A stretch of 64,000 nt of DNA from Melieria omissa (taxonomy: Eukaryota; Arthropoda; Insecta; Diptera; Ulidiidae): contig OZ020267.1 in assembly GCA_963971225.1 (NCBI GenBank), forward strand, positions 147,006,427 through 147,070,426, given 5' to 3'. The notes under the pieces were generated by a model. That model searched no databases and was not told the origin of the DNA. It saw nothing but the letters and a program-made list of their open reading frames with translations. Of the stretch, positions 24,511-35,095 are shown in pieces (position 1 is the stretch's first letter; each line of letters begins with the position of its first letter). The translations under genes were made by a program, and so were the position numbers.

Positions 24511-25323
24511 TAGACTGGATTTAGTGCACGATTTTTCGATTTCGATGCTCCGCAACCTCTCATTTTATGCGGTTTGGTAAAAAAGTGCATGAGCCAACAA
24601 ATTTTGGGGCAACCTCTCATTTTATACAGTTTGGTAAAAAAGTGCATGAGCCAACCAATTTTGGGGCTAGAGTGGGGCTAATTGGCGTCTCATCGAGGTC
24701 AAAGTTCACAAAAATGTTTGGAAATTTGACAAATTCCTCCACAGCTGGTCAGAAGTTGCTCTTAGAGGGTTAAACTCTATGACCGGCCCCTCTAGTTTTC
24801 CTTACTGAACATTTCTTTCAAACATACTCACCACCTATCTTCAACCCTTAATGGGGCTCCCATAGAAAATGGTGGTTTTTATAAAATGGGCTCCCATTGC
24901 TCCCAGGTTGCCCCCAGATGTATCAAATGTATGGTCGACACCCATTTTTTCTCTTCCGAATGTTTCTTCCAAACATGCCTACTCGCTAACTCCAAGTCTT
25001 AAGGGGGCTGCCATACAAAACTGGCCATTTTCTATGCCTTTGGCTCCCCACTTGCAGTAGTTAAGTAAACGAGAAAACATCGTATCTCGAAAACTACTGA
25101 AACGATTTAAATGTTTTATTCAGCGATCGCCAACATTGTTGAGTACAAAAAATACAAAATTAATTAAGGTTCAGAAATTCACCACCAGAAGGCGTCCCCC
25201 ATACGATCGGATTTGTGACGTTGTCAACTTTTGGGTTTCTACGAAGCAAAAATCAAAATGAGAGGTTGCGAAGCATTGAGAACCCTTTTTTAAGAATCTC
25301 CATACAACACTTAATCCACTCTA
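24511..25323. mobile_element. hAT-like non-autonomous element, 813 bp, with 8-bp TSD
   Basis: Terminal inverted repeats TAGACTGGATTTAGTG (left) and the complement of TAGAGTGGATTAAGTG (right) match at 14 of 16 bases. The perfect 8-bp direct duplication TTGTACAT flanks it (24503-24510 and 25324-25331). Eight-bp duplications with TAG-type ends point to the hAT superfamily. It has no transposase. A 57-bp internal tandem duplication (24552-24608 and 24609-24665, GCAACCTCTCATTTTA...) is present here but not in the relative at 40200. Confidence 0.85.
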
Positions 25324-25331
25324 TTGTACAT

Positions 25332-25945
25332 AAAAGTTAATAAAAGTATTGTAAAATTGTTTTCGTTCCTTAGCTTAAAGCGTCCAGAGGTTACTGGGAT
25401 TTTGAAAGAATAGTTGCCACATTGTGATAAAAATTTTGGTCAAATATAGCATTTATTAGCGAATGGTGTTGGTATTAAAACCAGCTGAAGCTAATATCAT
25501 TACAGTTTTTTGCCCATAGCAGAGACTTTCATGTTCAGTTGTTCAGTTGTTGTCTGCCCTTAACTTTTGAATTCAAAAGAATTTTCCTTAGTAAAAACGT
25601 ATGAATGGATACAAAGTTAAAATAATAAACTGACTTGAAATCTCATAATAAAAGTTTCTCGATTCATAATAAGCTGAACTTCAAGGAAATATTCAGCTTT
25701 TTGCTACGCTGAATTCAAGTACAGTAGCACTCTGTTCGTCCTGCAGTGAGAGATGCACAAATGGTAGAAAAATTCTAAGAAACTGTTGGAAATATATTTT
25801 TATCTTTCTCTACTTTGTTCACATTTAACTAATGATGGCCATAACAACTTGGATAAAGTATAATTAACATCACAATCTCACCGAAGTTCAGCTTTGTCAA
25901 ACGATTCAAAACTAAACTTAGTAACAAAAGGAACTGGGTAGGTAT
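25332..25945. other. Non-coding stretch; nothing recognised
   Basis: AT-rich unique-looking sequence between two transposons. No ORF or repeat seen. Confidence 0.4.
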
Positions 25946-25949
25946 ATCG

Positions 25950-26840
25950 GAAACATATCGGATAGATCAGCACATGATATCCTGGTACACAGATGGCTTC
26001 CTAACGGAGAAAGGCACCAGGATAGGAGTATATGGGCCGAGGATAAGATACTCGGAACCTACGGGAAAGCACACCACTATCTTCCAGGCGGAAATATATG
26101 TAATGAAAAGGTGTGCTTACTTCAATCTGGTGAAGAATTACCGGAACCGGAAGATTGCCATCCTTTCTGACAGCCAAGCGGCAATCAAGGCTTTGAGATC
26201 CTAACAGGTGTCCACGAAACTGGTATTCGAGTGCCTTGAGAAGCTGAACGAACTTGACCGTTACAATAAGGTCTGGGCACTTTGGGTTCCGGGCCACACT
26301 GGCATTAAAGGAAACGAACGGGCTGACGAGCTGGCAAGGAGGGGAGCTTCCACACCCTTTGTCGGCCCAGAACCTTTTTGTGGGTTGGGAAAAGGAGCTT
26401 CCTCCATCCTATTGAGAAAGGACGAGATAACCAGAAGGAATCAATACTGGGAAAATCAACCAGGTCTAGAGCATTCGAAGCTAGTTATCGGATCCTACAA
26501 TAGAGTATGATTCGAGGATTGCATGACGCTATCAAAGAACAATCTAAGGATTATCACGGGAGTGCAACAGGGCACTTCAGATTGAATTATCATCTATCCA
26601 AACTAGGAATCCGTAAAAACGGGTATTGCAGGTTCTGCTTGCAGGAAAACGAAACTGCAATACATATACTAGAAAAATGCCCATCTCTTATCGGGTGCAG
26701 ACTGGGTATCCAGAGGTTTAGGAGACATACTGAAATTCCTTTTGGATACTGGACTTACTGATAGTCTTTGAGGTTAAAGAAAGGGGCACAATAGATCTAC
26801 TAAGTCGCAGTGCATTATCCCCACCAATAATAATAATAAT
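25950..26840 (+). pseudogene. I/LOA-type LINE 3' end: RNase H, knuckle, (TAA)n tail
   Basis: The + strand encodes an RNase H domain interrupted by stops: WYTDGFL (first Asp) at about 25980, FQAEIY (Glu) at about 26080, ILSDSQAAIKAL (Asp) at about 26160-26195, then after a TAA, WVPGHTGIKGNERADELA at about 26282-26330. A further frame (26507-26761) carries the terminal knuckle CRFCLQENETAIHILEKCPS. The 3' UTR is short and ends in (AAT)n at 26823-26838. The endonuclease and most of the RT are absent. The copy at 28034-28960 is the same family, in opposite orientation. Confidence 0.8.
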
Positions 26841-28030
26841 TATTAACATCTGGTGGCATTTGTCCATTTCTCACTTTATCGTTTTTAAACAACAAGTTGT
26901 GTCTGTCTTCTGTGAATTTGTACAGCAATCATCCTAAAATGTTGAAGAACAACAGTTTGTTATTTTTACTTACAAATTCATTAAAAATTAATTGCATACT
27001 TCTTAGGATCAACCTCTCTACTCTATGAATATACCATGAGTACATAACCAGCATCATTTAAATTTCCTAAGTAAACAACAACCATTCGACCGCAAATCTT
27101 AAACAGCAACTTCTCAACAGTCTGTAAGGTAAACTTATAATAAAAATTTATGCAAAATGTAAAATTTAACTTTGGCATTGGAAACATATTTAAATGTTTG
27201 AAGAACTTCCTAACTTCTGTCTGGCCGGTATGAATTTAATCAGACGCCTATAAATTTCCTCGCCAAAAAGCAACCAATCGACCTCGACCAAATTTTGTAT
27301 AGCAGTCTCTCAACAGTCTCTTACTTTCACCATTAAATTTAAACAAAATCTTCAAAATGTTTTACCTTTTTGCTCCACTTATCAACTGTGAGACCCTCTT
27401 TGCTCCCTACCCTTCAATTGCTGTCATATTTCCGTACCAAATTTAAATGCTATTTACTTGCCATATTATCAAAGCCAACAAAGCGCTGTGTCTACATTTA
27501 CCAACAATTTTGCACATCGCTTGAAAACAGCCCATTCACCTGTCTTCATTACATATGCAAATTTTCATTTGCCACTTTTCAATGCTTGCAGACTTCAGCG
27601 TCGGCTGCCTCGTTCAATGTGTTGTTGCCGTGGTGCTACAACTGGGTTTGGTTTGGTGGAGACTAATTTAATTGACTGCCTGCCATTTAATTAAGACATT
27701 TAATATTTATTTATAATTTTCCATTTCCGCGACAGCAAGTTTTCAACTTCATCAAGCAATGATAACAAGAATTTTTGTTAGCATTGGGTTTGTCAACTCA
27801 AGTCAAACTGACTGTCAAGTGAGTTGCAAGTTTTGGTATAAAATTGTGTTTAGTAAAGCAGAATATGTGTGTTCTATATATTGTAGGTGAATATTAATGT
27901 GTCCATAATTTGATGGTAGTTAGTTTTCTAAATCAACTCCTCAATGAAGTGCCGGATTGGGTGCTTTAGCAACATGGCAATTGTTAGCGGCAACACTTTG
28001 TGTTTTTGAATTAATTGATAACAGAAGAAT
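26841..28030. other. Non-coding stretch; nothing recognised
   Basis: AT-rich. ORFs at 27370-27694 have no domain. No repeat boundary seen. Confidence 0.4.
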
Positions 28031-28033
28031 GAC

Positions 28034-28960
28034 TTTATTATTATTATTGAAGGGAATAGTGCGACCCAAAAGATCTATTGTGTGCCCTTCATGGACCTGC
28101 AATTGGCTGTAAGTCCAGTGTACGAGAGTAATTTTAGTATATTACCTAAACCTCTGGAAACCCAGTCCGTACATGGTATAATAAAGATCCCCAGGTATTT
28201 CTGTCGTTTGCGCATTAGTACATGGCATTCTCCTGACCTGGAACCCAGAGAACCCATACCTGATTGTGGGGCCAAGCTCATTTAGCTTCTCAAGGCATTC
28301 CGGAACCAGTTTCGAGGATACCTAATATGATCTTAGTGCCATGAAACAATTCCTGGCCCCAGATAGAGGGGCATCCAACAAACTCCTCAAGGTAAACCGA
28401 GAGGACCTTCGCATTCTCACTGGGTACCTAAAAGGGCATTGCCCACTTTGGTACCATCCCAAAAATATGGGAATATCCTCAACGTATGAAGTGCAGGATA
28501 TGTGAGCTAGAACAGGAAACATAGCTTCATATTCTATGCGAATGTCCTGCGCTCAGCAGAAAGAGATTTCTCCAGTTTGGTTAGGCGTCAATACTGCCAT
28601 CAAGCATCTGGAAACTACAACCCCAAAAAGTTCTAAAACTTATAAAAAGCCTTTACTTGGTTAAAACAAAGGCTGCGCAAAAGATCAAATTGGTCGTAAG
28701 GCACTATAGCCTATATATCTTCCGGTCCGGTATTTCCTGGCTAGATTGAAATAAGCACACCTATCAATGGCGTATATCTCCGTCTGGAAGATAGTAGTGT
28801 ACATGCCCGTAGGTTCCGAGTATCTCATCCTCGGCCCATAGATACCGATCCCGGTACCTTCCACCGTTAAGGAGCCATCCGTGTAGCATGGTATCATGTA
28901 CTGATCTATCAGATATGTTTCTGATATGAAGAATGGAGAAGGATGATTTATAAAGAATAT
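28034..28960 (-). pseudogene. Second copy of the I/LOA-type LINE 3' end, split by an insertion
   Basis: Reading the minus strand from 28960: PCYTDGSLTVEGTGIGIYGP (RNase H first Asp) and FQTEIYAIDRCAY (Glu region), which match the 25950 copy closely, stop near 28685. The same element resumes near 28290 with KLNEL and VWVLWVPG (His region), then a deletion, then GFQRFR and a 3' UTR GGGCACACAATAGATC ending in (TAA)n at 28034-28048. The gap is filled by a + strand LINE fragment. The 3' UTR and tail type match those at 26770-26838. Confidence 0.72.
28292..28684 (+). pseudogene. LINE ORF2 C-terminal fragment nested in the minus-strand copy
   Basis: The + strand encodes LKVNREDLRILTGYLKGHCP at about 28389-28448 and, after a frame change, the knuckle CRICELEQET at about 28494-28523 followed by LHILCECPA at about 28530-28556. 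This is the terminal region of an I/LOA-type ORF2. It lies between the two halves of a minus-strand RNase H domain, so it either inserted into that copy or arose by rearrangement. Confidence 0.65.
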
Positions 28961-28991
28961 TTGATATGTAAATTGTCTGACAATAAAAAAA

Positions 28992-29060
28992 TAAAAGTTA
29001 GGTTAGGTTAGGTTACGGAAGGGGTGTTTGCGGCAAGCACTTCCACTCGGAGACATTAAA
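28992..29060 (-). repeat. LINE 3' tail with (CCTAA)n on the minus strand
   Basis: The + strand reads TTAGGTTAGGTTAGG at about 28999-29013 followed by a GC-richer block. On the minus strand this is a GC-rich 3' end followed by (CCTAA)n, the same arrangement as at 32725-32848 and similar to the 3' end of the intact element at 46782. It is probably a severely 5'-truncated LOA-like insertion. Confidence 0.5.
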
Positions 29061-29249
29061 GTTAGTTAAGTATATAGATACAAGTGCCTAGATAGATACA
29101 TAGCCTACTTTATAAACAAGCTTAGCAAAACTGTCTCGACGACAGAGGTCAGCGACTTTGAAGGCATTTTAAAACGGTCCAAGAGTGCATGTAGTTATTT
29201 GGCTGCGCGGTCTTATTCAGTCGAAAATTTTTATTGAAGGGTATAACCC

Positions 29250-29570
29250 CCAAGGAAGATAAGTCAAACCTAGGAAAAACTAGCTTAGACAGGTCACTGG
29301 TCTTCTAACTGAGACACTACAAACTGAGAAAACATCGGGCATAGAACAGGTTAACGTCTGTAGACTCCGCGGATCAGCAGAGGACACATTCGGACACATT
29401 ATACTACACTGCAATGCGGCATGTCGTTGTAGGATGCGCTACCTGGGCCAGTTCTGGCTTACAGAAAAGAACATCAAACACCTAAACCCCCTGTGAGTTA
29501 CTAAGCTTCATTAGGTCGGTGGTTTTAGGGGATATTCGCTAACGACTTGTGGGGGTCACAATAGATGACT
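29250..29570 (+). pseudogene. LINE ORF2 C-terminal fragment
   Basis: The + strand encodes LLTETLQTEKTSGIEQ and then CRLRGSAEDTFGHIILHCNA at about 29361-29420, the terminal Cys/His knuckle of an I/LOA-type ORF2 with one Cys replaced, followed by RRMRYLGQF-like residues and a stop. It is a different lineage from the 25950/28034 pair. Confidence 0.6.
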
Positions 29571-29818
29571 TCTGGTCTCTCTCTTTCTCCAGAAACTTTG
29601 AACAGCTGCGTGTCAGGGTCGGACAGTTTGTAATGCTGTTTCATGGTTTCCTTAGGTTCATTGCGGACGTTACACATTGTAACGATGAGATACTCCGTGC
29701 TGTGCTATGCATGAATGCTTTTCCAAGCATACTTTTAGGCATGCACTTTGGAGTACGGCCTGTTGGCTATAATCCCGATATGGCACGGATGGTTCGCGAA
29801 GGTGATGAGCTGTGCTAG
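29549..29818 (+). CDS. Hypothetical 89-codon ORF before the LTR
   Basis: An open frame of 89 codons (MGVTIDDFWSLSF...) runs to the edge of the LTR at 29811, with its stop just inside it. I recognise no domain. Its position and composition would fit the 3' end of an LTR-element internal region, but a chance frame is just as possible; the minus strand is also open here. Confidence 0.25.
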   Translation: MGVTIDDFWSLSFSRNFEQLRVRVGQFVMLFHGFLRFIADVTHCNDEILRAVLCMNAFPSILLGMHFGVRPVGYNPDMARMVREGDELC

Positions 29819-30057
29819 AATAATCGAGATAGAGAGTACAACTAGAATGTGCAAGAAACATCGGCGCGATAAGAAAACAATTATAAAAAGCAGCAGTGTG
29901 CAGCGCAGAGGGTCGAGTCTGTGTTGAGCAAGCAAAGGGGAAGCATGCTATAGTAGTAGTGTAAAGTAGTAACAAGTGTAAATTTGTAAATAAAGCAATT
30001 GTTGGTTTTTGACTGCGTTTGCACTGAGTAACTGAAGTAGTTTTATTTTCAAGCACA
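29811..30057 (+). mobile_element. Candidate LTR (247 bp), solo or 3' LTR
   Basis: It begins TGTGCT and ends AGCACA, a perfect 6-bp inverted end of the TG...CA type. Inside, in the right order for an LTR promoter and terminator, are ATTATAAAAAGCAGCAG (TATA-like, about 29879) and a poly(A) signal AATAAA (about 29989) followed by a GT/T-rich stretch. No second copy and no 5-bp target duplication are seen, so it is either a 3' LTR of a truncated element or a degraded solo LTR. Family not determined. Confidence 0.5.
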
Positions 30058-30714
30058 ATCCAAAACGAACTTAGGAAGTCATTTTCGTAAAACTATCCTT
30101 CTGTTTGCAGGACACTTGTAGAGTGGGGTTTCTGAAAAAACTACTATTTTAATAAAGTCCTATAGAGACTTTAGAGCTGACAGAGCTCTTTTTCTGTCAA
30201 ACTTCAGGAACTTTTAAGATTTACATAGCCTCTCCATGTTGTTCGGGTAATCTTGCTTGCGTTTCTGAACCCAGTTGAGGATGTCCTGTTTCTGGTTAGG
30301 TTGAAACCATAATGAAAAAGGCTTTTAGACGATGACTTTGATGTGTGTATCTACATATATATATATATATATAATTGTTTGCCCCGATTGACTGACTGAC
30401 GGACTAAGTGATCATCATCGCCCAAACATGAAATTTAACTGTAGGCACATCTTGAAAAACTAACCTCCGCTAAGACGGGATTATTTTAAAGGGCAAGGTT
30501 CTCAAGGGCAAAACATGGGTTAAGGTGTTGAATGAAGAAACTGAAAACCAGTTCCAGTGCCAATTGGACAACTACACTGATTTATATTAAATTTGGTCTT
30601 AAACTGAGACTAAGTTCAGAACAATAAAGCACGCATTGGAAAAATCTGGGTTTGGAAACAGTTGCGGACTTTTAAACAAACCCAAAAGTAGAAAAATTTA
30701 AGAATCGCATTTCA
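30058..30714. other. Non-coding stretch with a (TA)n run
   Basis: Holds (TA)n at about 30353-30372. No gene or repeat boundary recognised. Confidence 0.4.
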
Positions 30715-30718
30715 TTAA

Positions 30719-30792
30719 CCCTTTCAGTAAAAATGTCCAGTATATTGGACATACAATTCATACAGCCCGGTTTATTTTCATGTCGGAAAGTG
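30719..30792. mobile_element. TTAA-flanked mini-MITE B1 (74 bp)
   Basis: TTAA on both sides (30715-30718 and 30793-30796). The left end is CCCTTTCAGT; the right end GGAAAGTG is mutated. The middle has ATGTCCA...TGGACAT, a palindrome centred near 30742. It aligns in inverted orientation with the 82-bp element at 60554-60635: both contain a TGTCCARTATATTGGAC-like core and AATTCATACAGCCCGGTTTA or its complement. Confidence 0.75.
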
Positions 30793-30796
30793 TTAA

Positions 30797-32540
30797 TGTT
30801 TTGAAGTTTTGAACTTTACTATCCCAACTTTCTGCACCTTTACTACCACAAATCAATTATTAAAGTTGTTATTGAAATTTCCCATGGTTTTCGAAACTGT
30901 ATATCATTGTTGTGTTTTAATCAATTTTCTCCTTTGGCCAATCGAACGATAACATTTCCAGCGGCAGCCAATGACTTTCTAACTCACTAACCAGCCACAC
31001 GCTGCGTGCTGTTTTGTACACAGTCAAAATGTCAGTCAGTCGGTCAGTGTATTTAAATTTGCGCACAGAGTAAGAGCAACAGCTGCAAGTCATCATTGCT
31101 GGCCGGTTCGCCCAGTAAGTCGGCAATTTCTCAGCCTCGTCTCGGCCGCTTTAACAACGCAATTAACTGGTCGCAAATGTGACGATTAAGCCAAGGCGAG
31201 CCGTGAGTGTGGGACAATTACAATTCGATAATTACAACAACAATAAAAAAGTTGAAGCAATTTGTGCAAATTTGAGCATTAAAACAGCCAACAGATTTAA
31301 CAGCCACAACGAAATTCATAACAATTGTAAAATAATAACAACAAAGCGAGCAGTTAACAAGAAAATCAAACTGCAAATTGCCAGCGGCCACATTGGCCAT
31401 GGCCAATAGCAGCGCAATAATAACGTCGACCGACAAGGCTTCAGGCCACATTGGCTTCAACATTTAAGCATTTGAGGTTAGGTGCAAAATGTTGATTTCC
31501 GATAAGGCTTTAAGTTGTCAATTTGGCAGTTTTGTCAAAACGAAAAAAAAACTGAAAATTTTCAGCGAAAAATTGCGCCAAAAAATTGACGCGGCAGATG
31601 CTGCCACGCAACACGAATCGTTACCATTTTTGCTGTGTGCCAGCAACTGTTGTTGGCCAAAAGCAGCCATAGCTCTTTGTTGCTGTTTTTATTGTTGTAA
31701 CAACAGCTGGTTGTTGTTAATACATACAATACACATGTTAGTGCCAATGCGGCAAGTGTGTGCGCGTGTGTGTGTGTGCGTGTGTGTGTGCGACCAAATC
31801 GCTGGAATCTCACAACTGCTGGCGGCTAGCAACAGCTGTTGTTGTTGCTGTTGTACGAGATTTGCACCTTTTGGTAGGTGGCTAAGTGTGCTAGTGAGCA
31901 ATCGTGTTTGTATATATGTGTGTGTGTGTGTGGTGTGGCGCGTCTTGTATGCAGCACGCGCGCATATGTTGCCGCCTCGTACCACCCGATCGCTGCGGCA
32001 CACGCCACCCAACTCAATTTATGTCAGTATTACATTTGCAGCATTCAGCGTAACTTTTTTCCACCATTTATTGGATTTTTTTTCAATTTTTCTTCTCGTT
32101 GTGTGTGTTTGAGTGTGTGTTGTCAGTTGCGTGCCGCATGCAATGCTTTAAAATGACTCGAGCATTTTTTTTGTTGCTTTTCAGCTCAATTTTCTATTTC
32201 TAACTTCCGACCTGTTATGCGAAAGTTTAAGCGCATTTTTATTGGTTTATTGTTTATTGCTCTGTTCGCATGACGACTAAATGTCCCGGGCAAGGCCGGG
32301 AAATGGGTGGTGGAAGCTAATTGGCTCAATATGGCAACGCATTCGGATGTGTTTAGCAACAAATATTTTATGTGAAAAATGAGTTGTTATAATTTTAATT
32401 GTCATTGTTGTTGTTGTTATACGATATGTGTAAATAACAGTGCATTTTTAATGATTAAATAAAACAAAAGCTGTGGCAATATCCGCTCTGCTGCAATGCT
32501 GAGTCGAACTGGGAGCGGCTGTTTTCGTTTAAAAAATTGG
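30797..32540. other. Non-coding stretch with CAA/TTG and GT repeats
   Basis: CAA/TTG runs near 31234-31250, 31686-31720, 31840-31855 and 32404-32420; (GT)n-like runs at 31757-31790 and 31914-31932. ORFs on both strands here (up to 207 codons at 31489-32112) follow these repeats and carry no domain. Confidence 0.45.
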
Positions 32541-32925
32541 TTTGTGATACAAATCACACAATTAAATGTTTCTCAATTTTTGAATAATTTTTTCTTTTAC
32601 ATTTAAGTGAAACTGTACATTTGGAAATATTTGGCCGATTTAAGTGAAATATACACACATCATTTTGCTTTCTGTTACAAATCACACAATAAAATATTTC
32701 TCAATATTTGAATATGTTTTTTTATAAACAGTGTTGCATACGCATTTCAAACGGATGGAATCTGTGGTATCACAACGGGCCCGTTAAGAGGCCTAAGTGT
32801 GTTTCACACAGAGGCAGCCACCGCAACCTAACCTAACCTAACCTTTTTATTATAAATTTTAATAAAACTGTGATTTTTAAAATATTCAGCTGATTTAAGT
32901 GAAGTATACATAATTTTGTTTCATG
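32541..32925. repeat. Diverged tandem repeat split by a LINE tail
   Basis: Copies starting near 32541 and 32673 share CAAATCACACAATWAAA and TTTCTCAATWTTTGAATA; each continues with an ATTTAAGTGAARTATACA-type segment. The second copy is broken at about 32720 and resumes at about 32849 (GATTTAAGTGAAGTATACAT near 32890). Confidence 0.65.
32725..32848 (+). mobile_element. 5'-truncated LOA-like LINE tail with (CCTAA)n
   Basis: About 120 bp of GC-richer sequence (GGTATCACAACGGGCCCG, then GGCCTAAGTGTG, then GAGGCAGCCACC) ends in CCTAACCTAACCTAACC. The intact element's 3' end at 46708-46782 has the same plan (GGTACCACTATGGACC, a GTGAGACC block, GTCAGCCAGCC, then CTAACCTACC). It interrupts the tandem repeat around it, with similar TTTTTATAAA-type sequence on both sides that may be a target duplication. 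Confidence 0.6.
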
Positions 32926-32954
32926 ACTTGTTGCTAGGTAGGTGAATCGGTTAA

Positions 32955-33415
32955 CCCTTTCGCTATTTTGTTGCCATATGGTAACGTGCTACTTTGTGGA
33001 CGTCTGAACCCTCCGTGGTTTCAAGAATACATTTTTTGTTGGTCCTTGGAATAGTTTGAAGCTTTATGAAAAATACGAAAATAATAAACTGGATATTAAA
33101 GTTGGAAGAAGAGAAGTATACACGTTTTTTTAATGGTACATGTTTACATAGTAAAGGAAGAAGAAGCAGAAAGATTAGATAACATTTTAATTTGACGTTT
33201 TCTTTCAATTTAGATACCTTTTTTTAATTTTGGCTGAAGTAAATAAAGCAATATTCTAATTTTCGTTATTATTACAGCCACAACGATGTGGTTGCTCGCA
33301 TAGGAAAACACTCTGAAAAAATTCCTCTGGAATGTTCCTCATAAAACCTCATAAAAGCCTAAAACGTAAAATTAAAAATTTTAACTTTCCCCAGTAAAAT
33401 TTTGTAGCGAAAAGG
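32955..33415. mobile_element. TTAA-flanked MITE C (461 bp)
   Basis: TTAA at 32951-32954 and 33416-33419. Left end CCCTTTCGCTA, right end TAGCGAAAAGG, an inverted pair with one mismatch in the first 11 bases. A near-palindrome TTGCCATATGGTAA (32971-32984) lies 16 bases inside the left end, matching in core (CCATATGG) the palindrome of MITE A. No coding capacity. Confidence 0.75.
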
Positions 33416-33489
33416 TTAAGCGTAAGCCGAACTTGTTCGTAATTGAAAGGTAAGGAAGTCGATGATCAGGTTCTCTTAACAGACGGGAA

Positions 33490-33872
33490 GGGAGGTAATT
33501 ACTTGGCGCCAAGTCGACGAGTCACTGTCAGGGTGTGTGTTTTCTGGCGTTGTACTGATGGAACCCAATTCCTCTACTATGGGTCAAAGTTGACCGCTTC
33601 AAGGCCATTGCTTTCTTCAGACAATCCAATTCTTAACAGTACAGGTCCAAAGTAAGAGTTTCGTCGTAGGGGAGCAGCTCATGGTAGATGATTTCCTACC
33701 TATCCCACCAAACACACAGCAAAACCTAACTGACCATTAATTGTGGCTTGGCTACTGTTTGGTTCGGCTCAATGTCATTTGGCCCGAACCGTTTTCGTTT
33801 GATGCTGTCATAAGTGATCCGTTTTTCATCACTAATCACCATTTACTTTAGAAATTTGTCGATTTTGGTGCG
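33490..33872 (-). pseudogene. Mariner transposase remnant 2
   Basis: On the minus strand from about 33870: KIDKFLK, then VISDEKRITYDSIKRKRFGP (first catalytic Asp region, about 33780-33840), then HELLPYDETLTLDLYC (about 33640-33690), then RGIGFHQYNARKHTPTVTRR (about 33530-33590). In the last block the usual FHQDNARPHT second catalytic Asp is replaced by Tyr. Stops break it at several points. It is the same mariner family as remnant 1. Both ends are missing; the 5' side runs straight into the satellite at 33880. Confidence 0.85.
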
Positions 33873-33879
33873 AGTCAGC

Positions 33880-35095
33880 AGGTTTTCACTGATATGTAGA
33901 AATTCTATTCATGACTTTTACATGGAGCTTCTTTTTGTATTCAACATTATTCAAGTGGTTTCAAATGGTTTTAAAGGCTTATCTTTTCATCAGTCAAAGA
34001 AGAGTCTAGATAATGATTTGATTGAAATTTTTAGCCAGAAAAATTGTACAACATGGATAATTTTCTCTTTGCTGGTGTGAATCTGTGAGGCGCTCTCAAA
34101 CAAAAGTGAGTCAAACAATCACAAAACTGTCTGAAAAGTTTTTTAGTACACAGTTTTATCTTTCTAACGTCATCCAGCTCGACCCGAATAAATTTCTCTT
34201 TGCTGGAAGTTCTATTGATAAGTTTTACATTGACATCTATTTGAATCCAGCATTATTCAAGTGGTTTCAAATGCTTATCTCATCAGCAGTCGAAGAAGAG
34301 TCGAGTTGATGATTTGAATGAAATTTTCGGCCAGAAAAATTGTTCAACATGGACTATTTTCTCTTTGCTGGTGTGAATCTTTGAGGCACTTTCAAACAAA
34401 AGTGAGTCAAACAATCACAGAACTGTCTGAAAAGTTTTGTCAGTACGAAGTTTTATCTTTCTAACGTCATCCAGCTTGACCCGAATAATTTTCTCTTTGT
34501 TGGAAATTCTATTCATGAGTTTTACACCGAATATCTTTTTGAATCCAGCATTATTCAAGTGGTTTCAAGTGGTTTTAAAGTCTTATCTCTTCAGCAGTCG
34601 AAGAAGAATCGAGACGATGATTTGAATGAAATTTTCGGCCAGAAAAATTGTACAACATAGATAATTTTCTCTTTGCTGGTGTCCATATTTGAGGCGTAGT
34701 CACAAAAAATCGAGACAATCAGTTACAAAATTGTCTGAAAAGTTTTTTTAGTACGAAATTGTGTCTCTCTAAGGTCATCTAGCTTGACCCGAATAAATTT
34801 CTCTTTGCTGGAAATTCTATTCATGAGTTTTACAACGAACATCTTTTTGAATCCAGCATTATTTAAGTAGTTTTGAAGGCGTATCTCTTCAGCAGTTGAA
34901 GAAGAGTCGAGATGATGATTTGAATGAAAGTTTAGGCCAGAAAAATTGTTCAACATGGATCATTTTCTCTTTGCTGGTGTCCATCTTTGAGGCGTAATCA
35001 CACAAAACTGTGTTAAGCAATTACAAAACCGTCTGAAAAGTTTTTATAGTATGAAATTGTATCTCTCTAACGTCATCTATCTAGACCCGATTGGA
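33880..35095 (-). repeat. CAGACAGTTTT satellite, ~300-bp units
   Basis: About four units of roughly 300 bp, anchored at ACTGTCTGAAAAG near 34127, 34423, 34730 and 35029. On the minus strand each contains GAYGTTAGAAAGATAAAAC, CTTTTCAGACAGTT, TGATTGTTTGACTCACTTTTG and TGCCTCAAAGAT, which is the long monomer of the 15480-17200 array, plus about 200 bp not present there (GCCGAAAATTTCATTCAAATCAT, with 20-base core CGAAAATTTCATTCAAATCA). It lies immediately 5' of mariner remnant 2 in that element's orientation. Confidence 0.85.

Noticed and set aside
28999..29013. TTAGG repeats as telomeric DNA
   Set aside because: Only three units, attached to LINE 3' ends; flies do not use TTAGG telomeres.
31489..32112. 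207-codon ORF on the + strand with Cys-rich runs
   Set aside because: Its Cys and Val runs are translated (TGT)n and (GTG)n repeats.
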